In this document: piece after piece, positions 52,232 through 61,592 of the stretch
Numbering within the stretch: the stretch's first letter is position 1
Layout: each line of letters starts with the position of its first letter
Assembly: GCF_026339875.1 (NCBI RefSeq)
Contig: NZ_JAPEPZ010000001.1
Span: 4,278,001 to 4,342,000 of the forward strand
From: Streptomyces sp. NBC_01571
GTDB taxonomy: Bacteria; Actinomycetota; Actinomycetes; Streptomycetales; Streptomycetaceae
Direction of reading: 5' to 3'
DNA: 64,000 nucleotides
Notes under the pieces: generated by a model
Told to the model about the DNA's origin: nothing
Databases searched by the model: none
What the model saw: the letters and a program-made list of their open reading frames with translations, nothing else
Position numbers and translations under genes: made by a program

Positions 52232-52281
52232 AGGCCCGTGCGGAACCGCCCGGCGCAGGCCCGTGCGGAACCGTCCGGCGC
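52232..52281. repeat. Tandem 25-bp repeat
   Basis: Units 52232-52256 and 52257-52281 differ at one position; the shared part begins AGGCCCGTGCGGAACCG. It lies between copies A and B of the interspersed repeat. Confidence 0.65.
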
Positions 52282-52289
52282 AGGCCCCC

Positions 52290-52372
52290 ATCTCCAGCCC
52301 GTCCGGCGTTTGAGGACGAGCCCTTCGGGCGACGGCGGGGGTCCAGGGGGCGCAGCGCCCCTGGCGGGGTCC
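52290..52372 (-). repeat. Interspersed intergenic repeat, copy B (subtype 2)
   Basis: On the minus strand it has a GCCAGGGGCGC...CCCCTGG hairpin, then GCCCGAAGGGC, then the same 26-base core as copy A. The CCCGAAGGG hairpin marks subtype 2, shared with the copy at 59649. Confidence 0.8.
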
Positions 52373-52471
52373 GGGGCGGAGCCCCAGGGGCGGGACTGAG
52401 CGGGGTCCAGGACGGAGCCCCGTCCAGGGCCGGCCGGGGTCCGGGCGGCCCCCCGTACGGGATGGCACGCG

Positions 52472-53707
52472 TCAGGGAGACGCCGGCGCCGAGCTCTTCG
52501 TGTCGGACGGCTGCGACCCCGCGTCGTCCCCCGAGGTGGCGAGCCACGTCCCCACCCCCACCGCGGCGACGAGCACCACTCCCGCCGCCCCCAGCGTGAT
52601 CCGGCGCCGCCGGGCGGACGCCCGATGCCGCGCCGACCCGGGCCGGGGCGCCCCCGCGGCACGCGGGGCACGTGCCGTCCCGCGCGCCCCGCCGGCCAGC
52701 TCGTCCGGCCCCGGCACCCGCATCGACGTGTGCGTGTCCCGGTTCGAGTCCGGCGCGGCGCCCGGCACCAGCGGCACGGCCCCGCGTCGTATCCGCGACG
52801 TCGGCTCGGCCGGCTCCGCGGCCTCCTCGGACGTCTCCTCCGCGGGTTCACCGTCCGGCTCGTCCACGTCGAGCGGCGGCATCCCCGCCAGCAGCGGCAG
52901 CTGCTCCCGCAGCCGCGCTCCCAGCTCGGACGCCCGCAGCCGTGACGCCGGGGCCTTCGCCAGACACTGCACGAGTAGCTGCCACAACTCCTCGGGGATC
53001 CCCGGCAGCGGCACCACCGTCTCGGTGACGTGCCGCCGCAGCACCGCTCCCGGGTGTCCGCCCCCGAAGGGCGTGAACCCGGCGAGGAGCTCGTACAGGA
53101 CGGTCGCCAGCGCGTAGATGTCGACGGCGGCGCGCGGCGGCAGTCCCTCGATGATCTCGGGCGCGAGGTAGTCCGGCGTGCCGATGATCTTCGTGGCCCG
53201 GGTCCGCCGCGGCGAGTCGATGAGTTTGGCCACACCGAAGTCGGTCAGCAGCGCGGGGTGCGCGCCACCCGGGCCGAGCGGCCCCTGCATGTCGAGCAGT
53301 ACGTTCTCGGGCTTGACGTCCCGGTGGACCACCCCGGCCGCGTGCGCCGCCGCCAGCCCGTCCGCGACGTCGGCCACGATCGCGACCGCGGCCTCCGGCG
53401 CCAGCCGCCGTTCCCGGTCCAGCCGGGTGCGCAGGTCCGTACCCCGTACGAGGTCCATGACGAGCGCGAGGTCGTTGCCGTCCACCACGAGATCACGCAC
53501 CGCGACCACATGGGGATGGTCGAGACCGAGCAGGGCCGTGCGCTCCTGCACGAAGCGGCCCACGAGCTCCTGGTCGGACGCGAGGTCCTCGCGCAGCAGC
53601 TTGATGGCGACGGGCCCCTCGGGTCCCTCGCCCAGCCACACCGTACCGGCGCTGCCCCGCCCCAGAATCTGGTGGGCGGTGTAGCGGCTCCCGATCTTCC
53701 GTGCCAA
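52472..53707 (-). CDS. pkaB: Membrane-anchored Ser/Thr protein kinase (PkaB)
   Basis: This is a 411-residue protein. The kinase domain occupies about 8-265: glycine loop GRGSAGTVW, the VAIKLL lysine, catalytic HRDVKPEN, DFGVAK, and IGTPDYLAPE. An acidic linker and a basic Arg-rich stretch lead to one membrane segment near the C-terminus (ITLGAAGVVLVAAVGVGTWLA) with a short exported tail. All catalytic residues are present. It is 160 bases downstream of a second kinase gene on the same strand; the pair corresponds to S. coelicolor pkaA/pkaB as I remember. Confidence 0.92.
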   Translation of the reverse strand: MARKIGSRYTAHQILGRGSAGTVWLGEGPEGPVAIKLLREDLASDQELVGRFVQERTALLGLDHPHVVAVRDLVVDGNDLALVMDLVRGTDLRTRLDRERRLAPEAAVAIVADVADGLAAAHAAGVVHRDVKPENVLLDMQGPLGPGGAHPALLTDFGVAKLIDSPRRTRATKIIGTPDYLAPEIIEGLPPRAAVDIYALATVLYELLAGFTPFGGGHPGAVLRRHVTETVVPLPGIPEELWQLLVQCLAKAPASRLRASELGARLREQLPLLAGMPPLDVDEPDGEPAEETSEEAAEPAEPTSRIRRGAVPLVPGAAPDSNRDTHTSMRVPGPDELAGGARGTARAPRAAGAPRPGSARHRASARRRRITLGAAGVVLVAAVGVGTWLATSGDDAGSQPSDTKSSAPASP

Positions 53708-53867
53708 GACTGCTCCTACCGACGCGTGTTGCCGCTAAAAGTACGCGTCCGAGGAGCCAACCTTCACTCCGGAGGCGGAAATCACCCGCCAGATGTCGAC
53801 AAGTCCCCAGAGTCGGCCGCGGACCGGCCGCCGGTCGGCCGCCGGTCGGTCATCGGCCAGGTGCGCG

Positions 53868-55598
53868 TCAGTTGCGGGACGAGCCCGAGCCGAGATTCCC
53901 GACCCAGTCGCTGACGGTGTGGTACGTGTGGGTCACCTCGCCCCAGAAGGACCTGGTGGAGCCGATCCAGTCCTGCAGGGGACTGAACTCCCAGACCAGC
54001 CATCCGCCGACGAACAGGATGACGATCATGAACAGGCAGCCCTTGAGGCAGCCGAGCCCCGGGATCCTCATCCGGTTGGCACTGCGCTGCCTCGGCTCGC
54101 GCGACTGCCTCGGTGCGGGCGCCTCGGGCTGCTGCGGCGCGGGAGCGTACCGCTGGGGCTGCGGCTGCGGCTGCTGACGCTGCGCCCGCCGGGACTGCTG
54201 TTGCTGCTGTTGCTGCTGCTGTGCGTACTGCTGTTGCTGCCCGTAATGCTGCTGTTGCTGCTGCCCGTACTGCTGAGGCTGCTGAGGCGCGTACCGCTGG
54301 GGCTGCCCCTGCTGCGGATACCCGTATCCGGGCGGCGGCTGCTGGCCCTGCTGCTGCTCGGGCCGCTGCTGCGGTCGTGCGACCTGCCGCTGCGGACGCC
54401 GGCGCAGCGGGTCCTGGTCGGGGTCGACGTACTGCTGGACCTGCGTCTGCTCGTTGCGGTCGCGGGCCGCCCGCAGCTGGCTCTGCCAGGGATGCGGGTC
54501 CTCCGGCCGGCCGGGCCCTCCGCCGGGCTGGTTCTGCGGCACCGGCGGCATGACGGCGGTCGGGTCGGCGGCGCCCGTGTGCGGAAGGACACTGGTCGCG
54601 CCGTTCGGGTCGTACGCCCCCGGAGCGCCGTGCGGCAGCACCTGGGTGGGGTCGGCCGCGCCCGGCGTGCCCGGCACCGGAGCCGGTGCCGGGTCGGGGG
54701 CGAGCAGCGCGCCCACCCCGTCCGCGGCGGCGATCTGCGCGGAGGTGGCGTGCACGCCGACGCCCTCGGCGACGGCGCGCAGCCCGCGCGCGAGGTTCTC
54801 GGCGCTGGGCCGCTCGTCAGGGTTCTTGCGCAGGCAGCGTTCTATGACCGTCCACAGCGGGTCGGGCACGGTGGAGGGCCGGCGCGGCTCGGCACTCAGG
54901 TGCTGGTGCAGGACTTCGAGGGCGGAGCCGCCGGAGAACGGCGGCCGTCCGGTGACCAGCTCGTACAGCAGGATGCCCGCCCCGTAGATGTCGACGGCGG
55001 ACGTCTGCGGACGCCCCTCCGCGGACTCCGGCGCGACATACGCGGGCGTGCCGACGAACTCGTGGGTCCGGGTCAGGCCCGGGGAGTCGGCGAGGCGGGC
55101 GATGCCGAAGTCGGTGAGCAGCGGGTGCATCCGGCCGCCGTCCTGCTTGAGCAGGACGTTCGCGGGCTTCAGGTCCCGGTGCACGACACCGTCGGCGTGG
55201 CTGGCGGCGAGCGCGTCGGCGACCTGGGCGGTGAGGAGAGCGGCGGCGACCGGCGAGAACGGCCCGTTCTCGCGCAGGTAGCGGTGCAGGTCGGGCCCCT
55301 CGACCAGATCCATGACGAGCGCGAGCAGGTCGCCTTCGACGACGAGGTCGCGCACCCGCACGATGTTCGGGTGGGTCAGCCGCAGCAGGACGGACCGCTC
55401 CCGCAGGAAGCGCATCACGACGTCCGCGTCGTTGGCGAGCTCCTCCTTCAGGACCTTGATCGCCACGGTCTCGCCGGGCTGGCCGGCGACGGCCGCCTCG
55501 GCACCCGCGGTCTCCCGCTGGCGGGCTCGCCAGACGGTGCCTGTGGCGCCGCGCCCCAGCGGCTCCTCAAGGAGGTACTTGCTCCCTACCGGCCGCAC
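53868..55598 (-). CDS. pkaA: Membrane-anchored Ser/Thr protein kinase with polyglutamine linker (PkaA)
   Basis: This is a 576-residue protein. Kinase domain about 8-275: GRGATGTVW, VAIKVL, HRDLKPAN, DFGIAR, VGTPAYVAPE. A long linker (about 280-510) is first Pro/Ala-rich with TQVLPHG and TSVLPHT patterns (possible phospho-threonine sites), then strongly Gln-rich with Q runs up to nine. One membrane segment (CLFMIVILFVGGWLVW) is followed by a short exported tail. Catalytic residues are intact. Purified S. coelicolor PkaA autophosphorylates on Thr/Ser. The FHA protein gene is divergent, 480 bases away. Confidence 0.92.
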   Translation of the reverse strand: MRPVGSKYLLEEPLGRGATGTVWRARQRETAGAEAAVAGQPGETVAIKVLKEELANDADVVMRFLRERSVLLRLTHPNIVRVRDLVVEGDLLALVMDLVEGPDLHRYLRENGPFSPVAAALLTAQVADALAASHADGVVHRDLKPANVLLKQDGGRMHPLLTDFGIARLADSPGLTRTHEFVGTPAYVAPESAEGRPQTSAVDIYGAGILLYELVTGRPPFSGGSALEVLHQHLSAEPRRPSTVPDPLWTVIERCLRKNPDERPSAENLARGLRAVAEGVGVHATSAQIAAADGVGALLAPDPAPAPVPGTPGAADPTQVLPHGAPGAYDPNGATSVLPHTGAADPTAVMPPVPQNQPGGGPGRPEDPHPWQSQLRAARDRNEQTQVQQYVDPDQDPLRRRPQRQVARPQQRPEQQQGQQPPPGYGYPQQGQPQRYAPQQPQQYGQQQQQHYGQQQQYAQQQQQQQQQSRRAQRQQPQPQPQRYAPAPQQPEAPAPRQSREPRQRSANRMRIPGLGCLKGCLFMIVILFVGGWLVWEFSPLQDWIGSTRSFWGEVTHTYHTVSDWVGNLGSGSSRN

Positions 55599-56077
55599 GT
55601 CATGCGCTCCCTGTTGCTTGCTTGCCTGGTCCGTCCGCCGTTGTCACTTCTGCCGCGGCGGTTCCGCCCACTGTAGTGCCGAGGTGCCCGGCACCGGGTT
55701 GTCGTCCTCGTGTGCTTCCCGTGAGCACTTGTGGTCCGCATAAGCGCTTACGTACGCGTTCCCGTCCATGTTCGATGGAAAGACGCTCACTCGCGACGGT
55801 TGGTTGCCGTTCGGCCCCTTCGGCGGGGGTGTGACGGATGCCGCGAGCGATCCCAAGCGGGCACCGGTCGGGCACTGGTCAGGCACTTTTACGGGCAGAG
55901 CCGACCAATCAAGATCACTTCTGCCCGGGTGGCGGGCGTGTTGTCAGTGGCAGGTGCGAGGATGCCCTCAGTACTGGCCGACGTGTCCGTGCGCGGTGGG
56001 GGGATCTGCGGTGGGGGGACCGCAGCACAGCCTCGTCCTCGTCGCGGGCGCCTGCGCGGAAGGGACCCCTGACGGCG
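55599..56077. other. Divergent promoter region between pkaA and the FHA gene
   Basis: No gene. A perfect 10-bp palindrome TAAGCGCTTA lies at 55741-55750 near the middle, followed by CGTACGC. It could be an operator but is short. Confidence 0.4.
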
Positions 56078-59000
56078 ATGCAGATCCGGCTGACCGTCGT
56101 AGACCCGCTGGGCCCGCCTTCGGAGCCGCGGGGGCGTGCCGCCGCCTGCGATGTGCTGGTCACCGCCCCCGCCGGGACGGCGCTGGCGGCGGTGGCGGCG
56201 GGTCTGGCCTCGGCGGTCGGCGGGGACGGGAGCGCCGCCCCGTCCGAGCGGAGCCGGGAGCTCGGCGGTGGTCCGGTCGTGCTGTACGCGGGCGCCGAGC
56301 GGCTCGACGGGCAGCGCTGCACGCTGGGTGAGCCGCCGCTGACCGACGGCGCGGTGCTGTCCCTCGGCGCCCCCACGGAGCCCGGTCCGGACGTGGACGA
56401 GGACGCGGCCCAGCTGCATGTCGTCGCGGGCCCCGACGCGGGCGGCGTCCACCTCCTGCACGGCGGGCGGATCGACATCGGCCGCTCCGCCGAGGCGGAC
56501 GTTCCGCTGGACGACCCCGACGTCTCCCGTCTGCACTGCGCGGTCACGGTCTCTCCCGAGGGCCGTGTCACGGTCGCCGACCTGGGATCGACGAACGGTA
56601 CGACGCTGGACGGCACCCGCGTCACCACCCGCCCGGTCGGCTTCCCGCCGGGCGCGCTGCTGCGCGTGGGCGAGTCCGCCCTGCGGCTGGCGCCGCCAGG
56701 CGGCCCCCACTCCGTGGGGACGGCGCCCGACGGGGAGGGACATGTCCGGGTGACCACCACGACCGGTGCGGGCGCCCGCCCGGATCCGGCGTCCGCCCGC
56801 GTCCCGTCCGTGCCGCAGGCCCGTACCGCGGACGCCTCCGGGCTGCCCCGCGGTGAGACCCGTCACGCCTACGGATCGGCGCGGCGGGAAGCCGCCAGGG
56901 ACGATCCCGGGACGCACACGCACGGCCGGGCCGTACCCCCCGCCGCCCCTTCCGCCTCACCCGCCTCCTCGGCCGCACCCTCCTCCATGCCCCCCGTCGT
57001 GCCGGAACAGGGCAGGGCGCCCGGGATCGAGAGCAGGCGGGCAGAGCCGTCCGGTCCCGGCAGCCCGCCCGCGGGGGACATCACCCGGGACCCCGCCGCT
57101 CCCGGTCAAGGCGCCAGGAAGGGCACTCCCCCGCGGGGCACCGAGCTGCCGCCGGGCGTGCGCAAGCGGGGCAGCCTCGGGGCCTGGGCGCGCCGGCTGA
57201 CCGGAAGCCGGGACGAGCCCACGGACACAGGCCAGGACCCGTACGAGTACGCGTACGAGTTCGGGGAGTACGGCGAGCACGGCGCGTACGCGGACGACGC
57301 CGCCGGGCGCACGGCGGACCACGGCGCGGCACAGGCGCCGGAGAACTGGCCCGACCCCGCGGCCCTGCTGCTCACCGCGCTGGGACCGGGATCGCGGCTG
57401 TGGGAGCGCGGCCCTGGCCACCCGGAGGCGCTGACGGTACGGCTGGGGACGGCCGACCGGGCGACGCCCCACGGTTCGGGGCTGCTGCCCGCGGTGCCGG
57501 TCACGGCCGGTCTGCGGGAGGTAGGCGCACTGGGCCTGGCGGGGCCGCGGGCGCGCCTCGCGGGGCTGGCCCGCTCGGTGGTGGCGCAGCTCGCGGCGCT
57601 GCACTCACCGGACAACCTGGAGATCGTCCTGCTCAGCACGGACCGCTCCCGCACGGTCGAGGAGCGCACCGCGGAGTGGGCCTGGCTCGGCTGGCTCCCC
57701 CATCTGCGCCCCACCCACGGCCAGGACTGCCGCCTGCTCCTCGCCTACGACCGCGAGCAGGCGACGGCCCGCACGGACGAGCTCCTGCGCCGCCTGGAGG
57801 ACCACCTCACGGACACGGACGGCGGTCACGACACGCACGCACGGGGCACGGGCACCACCGGCCCCGGCGCCCGCCCCCGGCCGTACGACGAGGCCGACCG
57901 CATCCCGCTGAACACCCGGGCCGCCGAACGGCGGCCGTCCTGGGCACGGGACCAGGACCCGTCGGACGTGCGCGGGACCGGGGACAGTGGCCCGGACAGG
58001 GACCGGGAATTCGACGGGCCGTACACGCTGGTCGTCGTCGACGGGGACCCCGGAGGAGCCGACGTGCGGGACGCCGTGCTGCGGCTGGCGCACGAGGGGC
58101 CCCGCGCGGGCATCCACGTGGTCTGCCTCGCCGAGACGCCGGCGGCGTCCCCCGCGTCCCCGGTGACGAAGACGTACGAGGCGGCCTGTTCGGCGTCACC
58201 GGCGTTCCGCGAGTGCGGCGCCGTCGCGCTGCTCAGCGGGGACGTGGCCACGGCGCTGCGGCTGATGCGGGTCGCGTCCGGCGGCCTCGTGGGGCACGGC
58301 ACGGTCGCCACCGTGGACGCGGTGTCCCGGGCCTGGGCCGAGCGCTTCGCCCGCGCCCTCGCGCCCCTGCGCACGGACGGCGCGCCCGGCGACCGGCACG
58401 CGCGCGTGTCCGCTCCGCTCCCCCAGGTCGCCCGTCTGCTGGACGAACTGGGGCTGGCCCGCGCCACCCCCGCCTCACTGATGGCGCGTTGGGCGGACGC
58501 GGCGGACGACACGGAGGCGCTCGGCGGGCGCGGCCGGGCGGTCCTCGGCGCCGGTCCGCGGGGGCCGCTGGCCGTGGACCTCCCCGCCGAGGGCCCCCAT
58601 CTGCTGGTCGAGGGCCCGCCGGGCAGCGGCCGTACGGAGCTGCTCCGTTCGATCGCCGCGTCCCTGGCCGCCGCGGAGCGGCCCGACCGGCTCGGCATCG
58701 TGCTGATGGACGGCCGGGACAGCACCGGCGGCCATGGCGCGGGACAGGGCGGCGAGGGACTGCGAGTCTGTACCGACCTCCCTCATGTCACCACCCATCT
58801 CACCGCCAACGACCCCGTGCGGATGCGGGAGTTCGCCCAGTCGCTGAGCGCCGAGCTGAAGCGGCGGGCCGAGCTCCTCGGCCGGCTCGGCTTCGCGGAG
58901 TGGCACACGCACCGGGAGGTGTCGGGCCGGTTCGTCGGCCAGCGAGCGGCCCGGCCGTCCTCCGGGGGGCCGTCCGGCGCGTCCTCCGGGGCCGCCGACC

Positions 59001-59584
59001 TGGACACCCCGCCCAGTGCGACGCTGCGGCTGCGTCCGGCGGCCGGCCGCGCGCGTGCCGAGCCCGGGCCGCCGCTCGCCCGTCTCGTCGTCGTGGTCGA
59101 CGACCTGGACGCGCTGCTCTCGCCCGCGCTGGGGTCACCGGGGCGGCCGGCCGCCGGTTCGGTGATACGTGCCCTGGAGGCCGTGGCCCGTGAGGGCGAC
59201 CGGCTCGGTGTCCATCTCGTGGCGGCCGCCTCGGACGACGGGCGGGCGGCGGCCAGTGAGCCGGGGCGCTCCGCCGGGCTCCGTGTCACCCTGGACCCGG
59301 TGTCGCCCGGGGCCGACGAACCCGCCCCCGGGCGTGGGCGGTTGTTCACGTCGGACGGCCGGGTCACGCCCTTCCAGGCCGGGCGGGTCACGGGGCGCAT
59401 TCCGCGGACGGCCACGCTGCGGCCCACGGTCGTGCCCATCGAGTGGCAGCGCATGGGGGATCCGCCGGCCCGGCGGACGGTACGGGAGTTGGGGAACGGG
59501 CCGACGGATCTGGCCTTGCTGGCCAGTGCGTTGGAGCGGGCGGCGAGGTCGGTGGCGGCCGCCGAGGTTCCGTCCCTCCTCTGA
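56078..59584 (+). CDS. FHA-domain protein with FtsK/SpoIIIE-like ATPase region
   Basis: This is a 1168-residue protein. An N-terminal ubiquitin-like part (1 to about 105) precedes an FHA domain at about 111-206 (IDIGRSAEADVPLDD, DVSRLHCAVTV, DLGSTNGTTLDG) with the phosphothreonine-binding RS/SR/H/N residues. A long Pro/Arg/Gly/Ala-rich linker follows, then FtsK/SpoIIIE-like domains. Walker A at 846-853 reads GPPGSGRT, with Arg in place of the invariant Lys, and Walker B is VVVVDDLDALL at about 1005-1015. Overall it resembles EssC/EccC-type proteins but has fewer ATPase modules. The adjacent kinases are likely partners: the FHA domain would bind their phosphorylated targets. The start at 56078 has no close ribosome site. 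Confidence 0.82.
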   Translation: MQIRLTVVDPLGPPSEPRGRAAACDVLVTAPAGTALAAVAAGLASAVGGDGSAAPSERSRELGGGPVVLYAGAERLDGQRCTLGEPPLTDGAVLSLGAPTEPGPDVDEDAAQLHVVAGPDAGGVHLLHGGRIDIGRSAEADVPLDDPDVSRLHCAVTVSPEGRVTVADLGSTNGTTLDGTRVTTRPVGFPPGALLRVGESALRLAPPGGPHSVGTAPDGEGHVRVTTTTGAGARPDPASARVPSVPQARTADASGLPRGETRHAYGSARREAARDDPGTHTHGRAVPPAAPSASPASSAAPSSMPPVVPEQGRAPGIESRRAEPSGPGSPPAGDITRDPAAPGQGARKGTPPRGTELPPGVRKRGSLGAWARRLTGSRDEPTDTGQDPYEYAYEFGEYGEHGAYADDAAGRTADHGAAQAPENWPDPAALLLTALGPGSRLWERGPGHPEALTVRLGTADRATPHGSGLLPAVPVTAGLREVGALGLAGPRARLAGLARSVVAQLAALHSPDNLEIVLLSTDRSRTVEERTAEWAWLGWLPHLRPTHGQDCRLLLAYDREQATARTDELLRRLEDHLTDTDGGHDTHARGTGTTGPGARPRPYDEADRIPLNTRAAERRPSWARDQDPSDVRGTGDSGPDRDREFDGPYTLVVVDGDPGGADVRDAVLRLAHEGPRAGIHVVCLAETPAASPASPVTKTYEAACSASPAFRECGAVALLSGDVATALRLMRVASGGLVGHGTVATVDAVSRAWAERFARALAPLRTDGAPGDRHARVSAPLPQVARLLDELGLARATPASLMARWADAADDTEALGGRGRAVLGAGPRGPLAVDLPAEGPHLLVEGPPGSGRTELLRSIAASLAAAERPDRLGIVLMDGRDSTGGHGAGQGGEGLRVCTDLPHVTTHLTANDPVRMREFAQSLSAELKRRAELLGRLGFAEWHTHREVSGRFVGQRAARPSSGGPSGASSGAADLDTPPSATLRLRPAAGRARAEPGPPLARLVVVVDDLDALLSPALGSPGRPAAGSVIRALEAVAREGDRLGVHLVAAASDDGRAAASEPGRSAGLRVTLDPVSPGADEPAPGRGRLFTSDGRVTPFQAGRVTGRIPRTATLRPTVVPIEWQRMGDPPARRTVRELGNGPTDLALLASALERAARSVAAAEVPSLL

Positions 59585-59648
59585 CCCCGTTTCCTTCGCC
59601 CCCGCCGCCCCTACCCGACCCATCCCGTACCTGGGGGCTCCGCCCGCA

Positions 59649-59730
59649 GACCCCCGCCAGGGGCGCTGGCGCCCCCTGGACCCCCGCTCGCCCGAAGGGC
59701 TCGTCCTCAAACGCCGGACGGGCTGAAAGG
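59649..59730 (+). repeat. Interspersed intergenic repeat, copy C (subtype 2)
   Basis: CCAGGGGCGCTGGCGCCCCC hairpin, GCCCGAAGGGC hairpin, then the 26-base core at 59700-59725. It is nearly the reverse of copy B at 52290-52372. Confidence 0.8.
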
Positions 59731-59844
59731 CATGCCCCCGGGCGTCGGCTCTTTCAGCGAGGCCTCCCACCTCCAGCCCGTCCGGAACCATTCAGCGAGG
59801 CCCCGCGCCTCCAGCCGGTCCGGAACCATTCAGCGCGGGCTCGC

Positions 59845-59920
59845 ATCTCCAGCCCGTCCGGCGTTTGAGGACAAGGCCGTTCAGGCCGACAGCGGGGGTC
59901 CGGGGGCGGCAGCTCCCGGG
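59845..59920 (-). repeat. Interspersed intergenic repeat, copy D (subtype 1)
   Basis: On the minus strand: a G/C-rich hairpin with GCTGCCGCCCCCGG, GGCCTGAACGGCC, then the core (59850-59875, one base different from the others). It is the subtype 1 partner of copy A. Confidence 0.8.
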
Positions 59921-60178
59921 AACGGACGGGCCGGACAAGGGCGGCGGCCGTGAGCCGCACCTCGAAGGGGCGCGGGGAACTGCGCCACCAGCCCCCACCC
60001 ACCCGCACCCCGAGAACCACCCCCACGCCCCAACCAGGCCGGCAGGCCACGTCACGACCCAATCACGATCTTCCACTCGACACCGCAGGCGCTCTTGCCC
60101 CCGTTGAGGCCCCGGGCGTAGACCAGACCGCACGGGACAGCGCCGGACGTTCGATGAGGAACGAAGAACGGGGCAGTA

Positions 60179-61585
60179 ATGCGCAGATCGCTTGGTACAG
60201 ACAGGTCGCACACGCACTCGACGCACAGGGCCGCACAGGCCGCCGCGGTCGCCGTCATCGCCGGCGCACTCACTCTCACCGCATGCGGCGGCAGCGACGA
60301 CAAGAAGAGCGACGACGGCAAGAGCGGCGCCGCCAGCGGCGACACCGCGGGCAGCGGCGGGAGTGTCAGTCTGCCCAAGCTCGACGGCGCGAGCCTGGAG
60401 GTCGCCGCCGTGTGGACGGGGCCCGAACAGGCCAACTTCAAGAAGGTGCTGGCGGAGTTCGAGAAGCGCACCGGCGCGAAGGTCACCTTCGTCCCCGCGC
60501 AGGACCCGATCATCAACTTCCTCGGTTCGAAGATCGCGGGCGGCGCGCCGCCGGACGTCGCGATGCTCCCGCAGGTCGGCGCCATCAAGCAGGCCGTCGA
60601 GAAGAAGTGGGCCAAGCCCGTCGGCGCCGAAGCCCAGGCGCAGCTCGCCAAGAACTACTCGCAGGGCTGGCAGGACCTCGGCAAGGTCGACGGCAAGCAG
60701 TACGGCGTGTACTACAAGGCCGCCAACAAGTCGCTGGTCTGGTACAACACGAAGGTCTTCGAGAACGCGGGGGCGAAGGAGCCCGCCACCTGGAAGGACT
60801 TCCTCTCCACCGCGCAGACCGTCTACGACTCCGGGGTCACCCCCGTCTCCGTGGGCGGCGCGGACGGCTGGACCCTCACCGACTGGTTCGAGAACATCTA
60901 TCTCTCCCAGGCCGGTCCGGAGAAGTACGACCAGCTCGCCCAGCACAAGATCAAGTGGACGGACCCGTCCGTGAAGGACGCGCTGACCACGCTCGCCCAG
61001 CTGTGGGGCAACAAGAACTACCTCGCGGGCGGCCCGGACGGCGCACTGCAGACGGAGTTCCCGGCCTCGGTGACGCAGACGTTCACCGGCGGCGACCAGC
61101 CGAAGGCGGGCATGGTCTTCGAGGGCGACTTCGTGGGCGTCAACATCGCGGAGACGAAGGCGAAGATCGGCACGGACGCGAAGGTGTTCCCGTTCCCGGC
61201 GGTGGGCGACAAGGCGCCCGTGGTCAGCGGTGGTGACGCGGCCGTCGTCCTGAAGGACTCCAAGGCGGCCCAGGCACTGGTCACCTTCCTGGCCTCCCCG
61301 GACGCGGCGTCCATCCAGGCGAAGCTCGGCGGTTACCTCTCCCCCAACAAGAGCGTGCCGAACTCCGCGTATCCGAACGCCGTGCAGCAGTCCATGGCGA
61401 AGGCCCTGATCGCCGCCGGCGACGACTTCCGCTTCGACATGTCCGACCAGGCCCCGCAGGCCTTCGGCGGTACGCCCGGCAAGGGCGAGTGGAAGGACCT
61501 GCAGGACTTCCTGAAGAACCCCAAGAACGTGGCTGGGACGCAGGCGAAACTGGAGGCCGACGCGGCCGCGGCGTACAAGGGCTGA
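60179..61585 (+). CDS. Sugar ABC transporter substrate-binding lipoprotein (third system)
   Basis: This is a 468-residue protein. The signal peptide ends in lipobox LTAC with Cys36, followed by a Ser/Asp/Gly linker. Family features are VWTGPEQANFKKVLAEFEKRTG, GGAPPDVAMLPQVGAIKQ, KQYGVYYKAANKSLVWYNTKVFE, DGWTLTDWFENIYL and GMVFEGDFVGVNIAE. This CUT1 binding protein belongs to the alpha-glucoside/AglE-like branch by its look. The ligand cannot be fixed because no glycosidase is inside the window. Two permease genes follow closely. Confidence 0.9.
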   Translation: MRRSLGTDRSHTHSTHRAAQAAAVAVIAGALTLTACGGSDDKKSDDGKSGAASGDTAGSGGSVSLPKLDGASLEVAAVWTGPEQANFKKVLAEFEKRTGAKVTFVPAQDPIINFLGSKIAGGAPPDVAMLPQVGAIKQAVEKKWAKPVGAEAQAQLAKNYSQGWQDLGKVDGKQYGVYYKAANKSLVWYNTKVFENAGAKEPATWKDFLSTAQTVYDSGVTPVSVGGADGWTLTDWFENIYLSQAGPEKYDQLAQHKIKWTDPSVKDALTTLAQLWGNKNYLAGGPDGALQTEFPASVTQTFTGGDQPKAGMVFEGDFVGVNIAETKAKIGTDAKVFPFPAVGDKAPVVSGGDAAVVLKDSKAAQALVTFLASPDAASIQAKLGGYLSPNKSVPNSAYPNAVQQSMAKALIAAGDDFRFDMSDQAPQAFGGTPGKGEWKDLQDFLKNPKNVAGTQAKLEADAAAAYKG

Positions 61586-61592
61586 TCCGGCG

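Larger units (their letters stand above)
51989..52471. other. Repeat-rich gap between prfB and pkaB
   Basis: No gene. It holds an inverted pair of an interspersed repeat (52058-52131 and 52290-52372) and a tandem 25-bp repeat. The frames that stay open here are composed of repeats and lack ribosome sites. Confidence 0.65.
59585..60178. other. Repeat-rich gap between the FHA gene and the third ABC operon
   Basis: No gene. It holds an inverted pair of the interspersed repeat (59649-59730 and 59845-59920), partial copies between them (CCGGTCCGGAACCATTCAGC type), and the leader of the ABC operon, in which I see no clear LacI-type palindrome. Confidence 0.6.

Noticed and set aside
51901..53235. 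A 444-codon minus-strand frame across the prfB/pkaB gap
   Set aside because: It reads through interspersed repeats and out of frame through pkaB; no start region or domain.
55741..55750. Palindrome TAAGCGCTTA as an operator for pkaA or the FHA gene
   Set aside because: Only 10 bp, single copy and far from both start codons; mentioned in the gap entry but not called as a site.
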